A stretch of DNA of 21,177 nucleotides from an uncultured Verrucomicrobia subdivision 3 bacterium. GTDB lineage: Bacteria > Verrucomicrobiota > Verrucomicrobiae > Limisphaerales > UBA11358. The position numbers were made by a program, and so were the translations under genes. How positions within the stretch are numbered: position 1 is the stretch's first letter; each line of letters begins with the position of its first letter. Where the stretch lies: NCBI GenBank assembly GCA_903847285.1, contig CAINDH010000088.1, forward strand, positions 1 through 21,177, read 5' to 3'. The notes below the pieces were generated by a model. It had not been told where the DNA came from. It saw nothing but the letters and a program-made list of their open reading frames with translations, and searched no databases. This document shows positions 1 through 6,846 of this stretch, one piece after another.

Positions 1-1
1 G

Positions 2-343
2 GCGCCTACCATGTTGGCGCTCGCTGGCTGCAGCATACCCGGTGGGATGCAGGGCAAGGACCTCACGCCGCTGCTACACGGTGAGCATCCTGAGTGGCGG
101 AGCGATTGGTTCTATGAACACACCTGGACCGCTGACGGACGGATTGCAGCTAGTGAGGCGATCCGCTCGATGGGATGGAAATATGTTATTTACACCAGCG
201 AAACGCCGGTGGTGGAACAGTTGTTTAATCTAAAAGCGGATCCGGACGAAACGATTAACCGCATCGCGGACAAAGATTGCGCCACTATCGCGAATAAAAT
301 GCGCCAACAGCTTAAGGCTTACCGATGCAACCTCGCGCAATAA
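2..343 (+). CDS. Sulfatase (S1/alkaline-phosphatase superfamily), C-terminal part, cut by window start
   Basis: This is the last 113 codons of a type I sulfatase; the reading frame is open to the left edge, so the ATG at 11 is internal. Visible features fit a sulfatase C-terminal subdomain: an opening APTMLALAG helix, then MQGKDLTPLL, WFYEHTW, IRSMGWKYVIY, and the closing EQLFNLKADPDET strand with its typical 'Leu-Phe-Asn-Leu...Asp-Pro-Asp-Glu' pattern. The formylglycine site and metal ligands lie outside the window, so neither catalytic competence nor substrate can be judged. It ends 35 nt before the GH95-like glycosidase, on the same strand, so the two are probably co-transcribed. Family is confident; the sulfate ester it removes is unknown. 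Confidence 0.85.
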   Translation, partial: APTMLALAGCSIPGGMQGKDLTPLLHGEHPEWRSDWFYEHTWTADGRIAASEAIRSMGWKYVIYTSETPVVEQLFNLKADPDETINRIADKDCATIANKMRQQLKAYRCNLAQ

Positions 344-367
344 AAACATTTCCCGCTTTTGTAGTGT

Positions 368-372
368 GGAGG
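368..372 (+). promoter_or_regulatory. Shine-Dalgarno GGAGG deciding a GTG start
   Basis: GGAGG lies 6 nt upstream of the GTG at 379. No comparable site precedes the in-frame ATG at 325, which lies inside the upstream sulfatase gene and would put 18 extra residues in front of a clean signal peptide. This selects GTG 379 as the start. Confidence 0.7.
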
Positions 373-378
373 CGGTTT

Positions 379-2688
379 GTGAATCATCGTCTGATTTTTG
401 CCTTGGCGCTCATAGCGACTATAACTGCTGAAGTTGCAAACGCGGACGATCGGGTCGGTGAAGCGTGGAGGAAAACAATTCAGCAAGCCGCCTTGGTGAA
501 GGACGGATTGGAGCGCTTTCACAATCCGCAATACGAGTATGAGTGCTTAGGACTTGGAGGGACAGTCATCCGGGTCGGCCCAGATGGATTTACCAAACCG
601 GGAGCGGTGGCAGTTCCAACCAATGGCTGGCTCCAGCACCTGCCTTACCTTTCGTATCAGTATTGGTGGGATGAGGAAGCGCATCGTCATCTCCCCTTTG
701 ATCTGGTCGGCGGTTACGGGCCAAATCTACAGCCCGGACAAGTGAAAAACTTTCGCCATCACTTGGACATTTCCACCGGGTTGCTCACGATTGACTTGGA
801 GCTGAAGGCAGATTTGGGTGAAACAAATTTGCACAAATCCGGAACGCAGATTTTTCAGAGTCATCGGGAGATGTTCGTCACGCCGGAAGGGGTGCTGGTG
901 ATGCGCGTTAGCAGTTCCACGAATTCCCCATGGCCGTTTCAAATGCGCGTGGACGTTAACCAGAACGTCCGGATCTATCTGAATGGCGGCATCTACGCCA
1001 AGGACCATGCTCCATGGACGGGAACGGGCGCCGCCAAGACCGATGGTTTGGTGGTGGTGGCGAATCGTCCGAAGTCTTGCGTGGCCTCACTCGCCATAGC
1101 TTGCGAAGGCGCGGACTCATTCCTTGATCCGCAAAATTTTCGGTTGGGTGGCACGAAGCCGGGAAAGACCGTCACTTTCTACATCGCTCCCGGTTCGTCC
1201 TACGAAAGCGCCGACCCGTCCGCGACGGCTTGGAAAAAAGCTGAATCGGCAAAGGCGCGTGGATTTGAATCCTTGCGCGTGGAGACGACAAGATGGTGGA
1301 AGGAGTTTTATGCGCGTTCGGCAGTGGATTTGCCCGACCGCGAACTGGCGAAATGGTTCGCCCGGTCCACGTATTACATGGGAGTGTTCTTTGGTAACAC
1401 GGATGTCCCTCCGGGTTGCAACGGCAGCAGCATTGAGAGTTTTGCCGGCGCGATTTGTCCCGAATATGACCTGGTGTTGAATCAGATGGCGCTGCTCTAT
1501 GGAAATCATTTTGAGGAGGCGCGGCGGGTCGTGGGCTGGCTGGGACGCGCGCTGCCAAGGGCGGAGCGTTACGCCAAGGAAGGTCTCACGTTGCACAAGG
1601 TCTCGACGAAATACAAAGCGGGCGCGAAATTTGGTCCCCTCATGGGCTACGACGGCACGATTCTGGTGCCGCCAACGGAAGGCGAAGAGGTTTGGGCCCA
1701 TGAGGATTTCTCAGGAAACAACGCCGCACTCATGGCGTTGAACTATGTGGATTGGAGCGGCGACAATCGTTACGACAAACTGGCAAAGCGGCTACTCAAA
1801 GAGACCACGCAAGTGTCAGTGGAAGATCTGCAATGGCGTCCTGAACTCAACGCCTACCTAAACAAAAATATGTCCGCCACGGTCCAGCAGGCCGGAACGC
1901 TGTTTGGTTTGCGAGAGTCGGTTCGTCGCGGCGTGGCGGAGCCGGAGTGGAAAGAAATCGCCTCGAAAGTTTTGCTACCCATCGCTGACTACAAAGGGAA
2001 GAATGTCCTCACGGTCGGGCCCGGCGCGATTCCCGTTGAAAATTTTGGCGATGCCACCTGGCTCAGTCCGGTTTGGTATTACCCAGTGGTGGTGGCGCAA
2101 GATTCGCTAGTCAGTAATAGCTACGCACTGTTCCGCACGTCCGTGACGGGCAAATATGTTTTCAATAACGGCTGGATGGGCGTGATTGCGGCGAAGCTTC
2201 GTGATGGCGATGAGTCGGTTCGCTGGGTAAAAAACTTTCTACAGCCGGGAGTCACCCTCTTTGACGATTCCTGTTTAGGTGAGTTGGTCAGCGACGCTGA
2301 AGATTTCAAGAAGGCCCCGGAAGTAGCAGCTCACGCCGCCTTGATCTGCAACCTGACGCAGATGCTATTGGATCCCGACGACGAAGAGTCCATTACAGTA
2401 TTTCCCGCGATTCCCGCCGAGTGGGAACTACGGGGAATTGCCTTTGCAAAGCTGGCGGCCAAGGGGGGCGTTCTGGTTTCGGCTGAATTCAAAACGAATC
2501 GAGTCTGCGTGACGCTGGAGAATCTATCCGGCGATGAATGCACCCGAAGCCTACGCGTGCGACTGCCGAAAGGCACAACGGCCCTGCGTCATCCAGAAAA
2601 GAACGTGCAGGTTAAAGATGGTTGGGCGGTGCTTCCGGCTTTGCAACTTCCGGCAAAACAAATAATCACTTTGACCTTCAAGATTTAG
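379..2688 (+). CDS. Secreted (alpha/alpha)6-barrel glycosidase, GH95-like
   Basis: The predicted protein is 769 residues. From the GTG at 379 it opens with a signal peptide (M/V-NHRLIFALALI...EVANA, cleavage near residue 22), so it should be exported. The N-terminal third looks beta-rich. The middle (about residues 300-650) looks like an alpha/alpha barrel: helices with WWKEFYARS, WFARSTYYMGVFF, PEYDLVLNQMALLYG and EEVWAHEDFSGNNAALMAL. The C-terminus matches the GH95 pattern of a beta-domain with FPAIPAEW followed by a 'GGVLVSAEF' strand. GH95 contains alpha-L-fucosidases and alpha-L-galactosidases, which would suit the fucose operon next door. However, I cannot find the usual Asn-x-Asn ahead of the QMNYW-type motif; DLVLNQM stands there instead. 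A related barrel family (GH65/GH78-like) is therefore possible. It probably forms an operon with the upstream sulfatase. Confidence 0.6.
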   Translation: MNHRLIFALALIATITAEVANADDRVGEAWRKTIQQAALVKDGLERFHNPQYEYECLGLGGTVIRVGPDGFTKPGAVAVPTNGWLQHLPYLSYQYWWDEEAHRHLPFDLVGGYGPNLQPGQVKNFRHHLDISTGLLTIDLELKADLGETNLHKSGTQIFQSHREMFVTPEGVLVMRVSSSTNSPWPFQMRVDVNQNVRIYLNGGIYAKDHAPWTGTGAAKTDGLVVVANRPKSCVASLAIACEGADSFLDPQNFRLGGTKPGKTVTFYIAPGSSYESADPSATAWKKAESAKARGFESLRVETTRWWKEFYARSAVDLPDRELAKWFARSTYYMGVFFGNTDVPPGCNGSSIESFAGAICPEYDLVLNQMALLYGNHFEEARRVVGWLGRALPRAERYAKEGLTLHKVSTKYKAGAKFGPLMGYDGTILVPPTEGEEVWAHEDFSGNNAALMALNYVDWSGDNRYDKLAKRLLKETTQVSVEDLQWRPELNAYLNKNMSATVQQAGTLFGLRESVRRGVAEPEWKEIASKVLLPIADYKGKNVLTVGPGAIPVENFGDATWLSPVWYYPVVVAQDSLVSNSYALFRTSVTGKYVFNNGWMGVIAAKLRDGDESVRWVKNFLQPGVTLFDDSCLGELVSDAEDFKKAPEVAAHAALICNLTQMLLDPDDEESITVFPAIPAEWELRGIAFAKLAAKGGVLVSAEFKTNRVCVTLENLSGDECTRSLRVRLPKGTTALRHPEKNVQVKDGWAVLPALQLPAKQIITLTFKI

Positions 2689-2839
2689 TATCGGGTTGAA
2701 ACGAACGTGTCAGATGCCATGGGTTCCCATAGTTTACTTTTTATATTCCAGAGGACGATTTTTACTTATTGAAGGCACTCGGGAATTAAGCGCAGAAATC
2801 TTTTATTTACCAATGCATATAGGGGTATAGCCATGTGGT

Positions 2840-2867
2840 GATGTTTAAGCCAAAGCATCTATTTTTT
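2840..2867 (+). terminator. Possible weak terminator between convergent genes
   Basis: Between the convergent stops of the glycosidase and the AraC gene, GATG-TTT pairs with AAA-(G)-CATC around a 5-nt loop (one bulge), followed by TATTTTTT on the + strand. The stem is short and AT-rich, so this is a weak candidate only. The rest of 2689-2839 is AT-rich and shows no gene; a second small palindrome (ATGGGTTCCCAT, 2719-2730) is also present. Confidence 0.3.
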
Positions 2868-3875
2868 ACGAGCTTTCAAATTAAATTCCGAGGGTGTTTC
2901 TTTGAATTTCCTCTTGAAATGGGTGGCGAAATATTGGCTGGAATTAAAACCACACGCCAGCGCTACTTCGGTCACTAAACGTTTTTCCGGGCCACGCAAC
3001 AGGCGAGCGGCTTTGTCGAGTCGGCAGCTATTCAGGAATTCCACCGGGCCGGCATTCACCAGCGCCCGGGTGTGCTGCGAAAAAGCCGTCACCCCCATGT
3101 CGCAGTGGTTAGCCATTTTGCCAAGCGTCCAAGCGTCGCCGGGATTCAAACGGCCGTTTTCCAAATCTTCCAAAAAAATCTGCACGGTCTGGCGGCGTGA
3201 GACGAGCTGTTTATCTTCACGGGCCGGTTGCGAACCAAGAGCATCAAGTATCCCGATCAGTAATTGGTTGAGATTCGCTGCCAACCGCGAAACAGAATGT
3301 GGTTTGTCCCAGGCGGCAACGTTCTTGGCGAGTTCCCGAAAGCTGTTAGTGACAGCGGGCGTGGCGGGCCAAATTGGATTATCGCTGTGTCGCAGTTTAT
3401 CGGTGAGTTCCGCCAAATCCATCGGTGCGAGAACATTCCAATCTGGCCAGCGCCACGGCTGATGCGGGCGTCGCACGCCAACATCGAGAATCAGCCAGTG
3501 TAGGCGACCCGGCCCGATGTGAGGTGCGCCGAGCCGATGCAATTGCCACGGACGGGTGATGGTAAACTGACCGGCGCGGAACTTGTAATTGCGCTGGTCC
3601 ACGGAAAAATCCATCCCGCCGGTTTCCAGAAAACAAATTTCCACGCCTTCGTTGCGATGCGCATCCAGTCCCCAGTCGGGTTTGCCGGCAGCGTCCCAAA
3701 AACCGATGCTGGTCAGTCCCGGCAAAACCGTTTCGGGTATGCGCGTGCCGGGATAATGACCTTTCGTGAGGGCATGGAAATCAATCTTGCCGGATTTGAT
3801 GGCAGAACGCTGGGGTTCGCAGTGGTCAATCTCGTAGCGGGCACGGCGGGCGCGGTAAGTCGGTTGTCTCGGCAT
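2859..3875 (-). CDS. AraC/XylS-family transcriptional regulator
   Basis: This 338-residue regulator has the classical two-part layout. The N-terminal part (about residues 50-160) is cupin-like, with HRNEGVEICFLETGG, FRAGQFTITRPWQLHRLG and a following LHWLILDV strand; this is the usual sugar-sensing domain. The C-terminal 90 residues carry two helix-turn-helix motifs: WTLGKMANHCDMGVTAFSQH (from about 249) and VTEVALACGFNSSQYFATHFK (from about 301), ending in the family signature FK..TPSEF. It is transcribed away from the symporter-led fucose operon, with about 140 bp between the starts. It is therefore the obvious candidate local activator of that operon, answering to the imported sugar or a pathway intermediate. 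No Shine-Dalgarno is obvious before the chosen ATG. The family is certain; ligand and target are inferred from position. Confidence 0.92.
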   Translation of the reverse strand: MPRQPTYRARRARYEIDHCEPQRSAIKSGKIDFHALTKGHYPGTRIPETVLPGLTSIGFWDAAGKPDWGLDAHRNEGVEICFLETGGMDFSVDQRNYKFRAGQFTITRPWQLHRLGAPHIGPGRLHWLILDVGVRRPHQPWRWPDWNVLAPMDLAELTDKLRHSDNPIWPATPAVTNSFRELAKNVAAWDKPHSVSRLAANLNQLLIGILDALGSQPAREDKQLVSRRQTVQIFLEDLENGRLNPGDAWTLGKMANHCDMGVTAFSQHTRALVNAGPVEFLNSCRLDKAARLLRGPEKRLVTEVALACGFNSSQYFATHFKRKFKETPSEFNLKARKK

Positions 3876-4014
3876 GAATGTTCAATATTATTCGCCGCAG
3901 AAAATTGCAAGACGAAGTCGGTGGTGACTGGCACACTTCCGGCATGAATTCCCATGTTTGCTGCCAAGGTGCGGTCTTTTGCCGGTTGGCTGGGTGTGCG
4001 AAATCATTCGTCGT
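3876..4014. promoter_or_regulatory. Divergent intergenic control region (AraC gene / fucose operon)
   Basis: These 139 bp separate the divergent starts of the AraC-type regulator and the symporter, so both promoters and any regulator site are likely here. Nothing can be assigned with certainty. There is a small palindrome CGAAATCATTCG at 3999-4010, directly before the symporter ATG where a Shine-Dalgarno would be expected, and an AT-rich stretch (TAATATTG on the - strand) close to the regulator ATG that could act as a -10 box. No convincing -35 or AraC-type direct repeat was found by eye. Confidence 0.35.
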
Positions 4015-5661
4015 ATGAAAAACATCAGCACTCCCGATCTGTTGGTCATCATCGCCTATCTCGTCGGCATCGTCGGCGTGGGTTGCTACGCGGGCTTGAA
4101 ACGCCGCAAAGAATCCGGCGCGAACAATTACTTCCTCGCGTCGCACTCGCTGCGCTGGCCGACCATCGGCATGGCGCTGTTTGCGACCAACATCTCGTGC
4201 GTTCACCTCGTCAGCCTGGCCCAAGCGGGTTACGACAACGGATTGCTCATGGGAAATTTTGAGTGGATGGCGGGGTTCACGCTCGTGCTGCTCGGTTTAT
4301 TTTTCGTGCCGTTCTACATCCGCGCCAAGGTGACGACGTTGCCGGACTTTTTGGAGAAACGTTATTGCCGCGAGTGTCGCGACTGGCTGGCGGTAGTCTC
4401 GATGGTAGCGGCGATTGTCTTTCATATCGCGTTTCCGCTGGCGACCGGCTGGCTGGTGTTGCACGGGATTTTCGGCATCGACAAATGGCTCTGCATTTTC
4501 ACCATGTGCGGGCTGACGGCGCTTTACACCGTGCTTGGCGGACTCGCGGCGGTGGTGGTGACGGAAACCATCCAAGCCATCGTGCTCATCATCGGTGCGA
4601 TGCTTATTACGTGGTTCGCCTGGGCAAAAGTTGGCGGTTGGGACGGCATGGTCCATGGCCTGACCGCTTCCGGCGACATGGTGAAACTCTCCATGCTTCG
4701 CTCGCCGGATGTGGAAAAAGACCTTCCGTGGTATGCAATTTTCCTCGGCTATCCCGTGCTGGGCATCTGGTATTGGTGCGCGGACCAGACGATCGTTCAA
4801 CGCGTTCTCGGCGCGAAAGACGAGAACCATGCCCGCACCGGCCCGCTGTTTTGCGCGCTGGTGAAAGTATTGCCGGTTTTCATCTTCGTGCTGCCGGGCC
4901 TGATGTTCTACGTCATCATCAAACAACATTTGCTGCCGGGGGTCGCGGTGGAAAACAGCAAGGAAGTCTATGGTGTGATGATCAAGAGCCTGCTGCCCGT
5001 CGGAGTGTTCGGCATCATGGCCGCCGCGTTGATGGCGGCGCTCATGGGCAATCTGGCGAGCGCGGCCAATTCCATTTCCACGTTGTTCAGCTACGATTTG
5101 TGGAAACGTTTTCGTCCGCAGACGCCGGATGAACAGCTCGTCCGCATCGGACGCATCGCCACGTTCACATCCTTTGTCATCGGCATTTTGCTGGTGCCGC
5201 TGCTGGATCGTTACGAAAGTATTTTCTCTGGCTTGAACGACATCATCGCGCACATCGCGCCGCCGATAACGTGCGTTTTCCTGCTCGGCATTTTCTGGCC
5301 GCGCGCATCCGCCGCCAGCGCGAAGTGGACGATGTGGCTCGGCTCGGCGCTCGGCGCGGGAATTTTCGCGGCGAAGATGCTGCACAAGTGGCAGCCGGAA
5401 ACATTTGGTTGGATCCCCGGATTTTTCTACCAGACGCCGTTCATGATGATGGCGTTTTATATGTTCGCTGCGTGCGTGGTGATGCAGGTTGCGTTCACGC
5501 TCGCGAATCCGAAACGGGCCGGCGAGGATATGGAGAAATTGCATTGGCCGCATCCGCTCGACGCGTTGCGAACACCCGGTTGGCCGGGCGTGATGAATTA
5601 TAAATTTCTTTCCGCCGCCGTGACACTTGCGATGGTGGCGCTTTACGTGAACTTTCATTGA
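4015..5661 (+). CDS. Sodium:solute symporter (SSS family, sugar type)
   Basis: This is a 548-residue inner-membrane protein with about 13-14 hydrophobic segments, the usual size for SSS (TC 2.A.21) transporters of the SGLT type. The start MKNISTPDLLVIIAYLVG fits the family N-terminus; an upstream in-frame TTG at 3958 would add 19 polar residues and is rejected. Family marks include the early PTIGMALFATNIS segment with SCVHLV after it, YTVLGGLAAVVVTETIQA (the conserved GG-L-x-AVV-x-T-[DE]-x-x-Q), and WYWCADQTIVQRVLGAK, typical of sugar members. It heads the operon for L-fucose-type catabolism and so most likely imports the free monosaccharide with Na+. No phosphotransferase or kinase is nearby, consistent with uptake of unmodified sugar. 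Substrate is inferred from context; galactose or rhamnose are alternatives. Confidence 0.9.
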   Translation: MKNISTPDLLVIIAYLVGIVGVGCYAGLKRRKESGANNYFLASHSLRWPTIGMALFATNISCVHLVSLAQAGYDNGLLMGNFEWMAGFTLVLLGLFFVPFYIRAKVTTLPDFLEKRYCRECRDWLAVVSMVAAIVFHIAFPLATGWLVLHGIFGIDKWLCIFTMCGLTALYTVLGGLAAVVVTETIQAIVLIIGAMLITWFAWAKVGGWDGMVHGLTASGDMVKLSMLRSPDVEKDLPWYAIFLGYPVLGIWYWCADQTIVQRVLGAKDENHARTGPLFCALVKVLPVFIFVLPGLMFYVIIKQHLLPGVAVENSKEVYGVMIKSLLPVGVFGIMAAALMAALMGNLASAANSISTLFSYDLWKRFRPQTPDEQLVRIGRIATFTSFVIGILLVPLLDRYESIFSGLNDIIAHIAPPITCVFLLGIFWPRASAASAKWTMWLGSALGAGIFAAKMLHKWQPETFGWIPGFFYQTPFMMMAFYMFAACVVMQVAFTLANPKRAGEDMEKLHWPHPLDALRTPGWPGVMNYKFLSAAVTLAMVALYVNFH

Positions 5662-5674
5662 AATATTTACGCCC

Positions 5675-6073
5675 ATGAAATTTTTACTATTAGCGCTCAC
5701 GCTCATTTTTTTCGCCGGTTGCGCAACGCAGCAACCGCAACGTTACGCCTGGGTCACCGGCCTCAAGCCGGAGAAGGCGGATTATTACCACCAACTCCAT
5801 GCCAACCCGTGGCCGGGCGTGAATCGCAAGCTCAAGGAGATTCACGTCCAGAATTTTTCCATCCACGAACGCGAGATCAACGGTCAGCTGTATCTGTTCG
5901 CCTATCTTGAATACACCGGCAAGGATTTCGCCGCTGACATGAAGCGCATGGCCGACGACCCCGAAACGCAGCGCTGGTGGAAGGAAACTGATCCATGTCA
6001 GTCGCCGCTGCCTGACGCTGCCGCCAAGGGAAAAATCTGGAGCGATACGAAGGAGGTTTATTTTCTCAAATGA
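5675..6073 (+). CDS. L-rhamnose/L-fucose mutarotase family (RhaM/DUF718), predicted lipoprotein
   Basis: This is a 132-residue protein. After a hydrophobic N-terminus ending in a lipobox (LIFFAGC, Cys16) it carries a RhaM-type mutarotase domain. The catalytic Tyr/His pair of RhaM (Tyr18/His22) matches Tyr38 and His42 in YYHQLHANPWP, with Trp46-Pro47 at the same spacing. NFSIHE and the family's RWW (Trp101-Trp102) also match, and it ends in EVYFLK like the family. Such enzymes interconvert alpha and beta anomers of 6-deoxy-L-sugars. They are normally cytoplasmic and about 104 residues long; the extra N-terminus here is the lipoprotein signal, so it likely acts in the periplasm before uptake. 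It lies 13 nt after the symporter stop, and its own stop overlaps the next gene in ATGA. Rhamnose versus fucose preference cannot be told from sequence; the pathway suggests L-fucose. Confidence 0.85.
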   Translation: MKFLLLALTLIFFAGCATQQPQRYAWVTGLKPEKADYYHQLHANPWPGVNRKLKEIHVQNFSIHEREINGQLYLFAYLEYTGKDFAADMKRMADDPETQRWWKETDPCQSPLPDAAAKGKIWSDTKEVYFLK

Positions 6074-6846
6074 AAACCGGGTTGCTGCAGGACAAAGTCA
6101 TCTTTCTTACCGGTGGTTCCACCGGCATCGGCTGGGATTGCGCCAAGGCCTATGCTGCCGAGGGCGCACGCGTTGTTCTCGTTGCGCGCGGAGAGGAAGC
6201 GGTAGCCAAAGCCGCAGCGGAATTAGGCGGCGCGCATCTCGGTTTTGCGTGTGACGTTTCCCGCGACGCCGAAGTGAAAAGCGCGATTGAAAAAACTTTA
6301 TCCCACTTTGGAAAACTTGACGCGGTTCACAACAATGCCGGCATCGGCACGCCGGCGAAAGCGATTCATGAAACCACGGATGCAGAGTGGGACGCGCTCT
6401 TCAACATCAATTTGAAAAGTGTTTTGCACACCACGCGCCACGCTTTCGCTGCGCTCCAACAGAGCAAAGGAACGATTCTAAACACGTCGTCGCTCGTCGG
6501 CGTGATCGGCCAGGAAATCCACGCTGCTTACACCGCTACAAAAGGTGGGATGAACACGCTCACGAAATCCATGGCGCTGGATTACGCCAAGCACGGCATC
6601 CGCGTGAACGCTGTTTGCCCCGCCGGCACTTGGACGCCGATGCTTCGTAAATGGTGCGCCGAGCAGCCTAATCCCGCGACGATCGAGCGTTACTTGGATG
6701 AGATTCATCCCCTTGGTTACTGCCCGGAAGGCGATGCCATTGCCGACGCCTGCGTGTATTTGCTCTCGGACAAGGCGCGCTTTGTGACCGGCCACATCAT
6801 GCACGTGAGCGGCGGCGCGGAGCTGGGTTATCGGCGCGGTCTTTGA
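6070..6846 (+). CDS. SDR-family dehydrogenase, probable L-fucose 1-dehydrogenase
   Basis: This is a 258-residue classical short-chain dehydrogenase. The nucleotide-binding motif TGGSTGIG is at residues 14-21, CDVS follows at the usual position, then NNAG, and the catalytic Ser141-Tyr154-Lys158 (TSSLVG ... YTATK). The C-terminus ends with the SDR pattern VTGHIMHVSGG. The start overlaps the mutarotase stop by 4 nt (ATGA), indicating translational coupling. The operon needs two oxidations: sugar to lactone, and 2-keto-3-deoxy acid to diketo acid. The second SDR in the operon fits the latter better, so this one is assigned the first step, NAD(P)+-dependent oxidation of L-fucose (or L-galactose) to the 1,5-lactone. 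SDR family and catalytic residues are seen directly; the substrate is inferred from the operon. Confidence 0.8.
   Translation: MKTGLLQDKVIFLTGGSTGIGWDCAKAYAAEGARVVLVARGEEAVAKAAAELGGAHLGFACDVSRDAEVKSAIEKTLSHFGKLDAVHNNAGIGTPAKAIHETTDAEWDALFNINLKSVLHTTRHAFAALQQSKGTILNTSSLVGVIGQEIHAAYTATKGGMNTLTKSMALDYAKHGIRVNAVCPAGTWTPMLRKWCAEQPNPATIERYLDEIHPLGYCPEGDAIADACVYLLSDKARFVTGHIMHVSGGAELGYRRGL

Noticed and set aside
2719..2730. Palindrome ATGGGTTCCCAT after the GH95-like gene as a terminator
   Set aside because: Loop would be only 2 nt (or stem 4 bp), and the following sequence is not a clean T-run.
3958..4014. Upstream TTG start adding 19 residues to the symporter
   Set aside because: The extension is not typical of the family, and the ATG at 4015 begins exactly where SSS proteins usually start.
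4297..5706. 469-codon open frame on the - strand across the symporter gene
   Set aside because: Its product is rich in Arg/His/Asp with no fold or motif, typical of the antisense of a GC-rich membrane protein gene; the + strand frame has clear SSS motifs.
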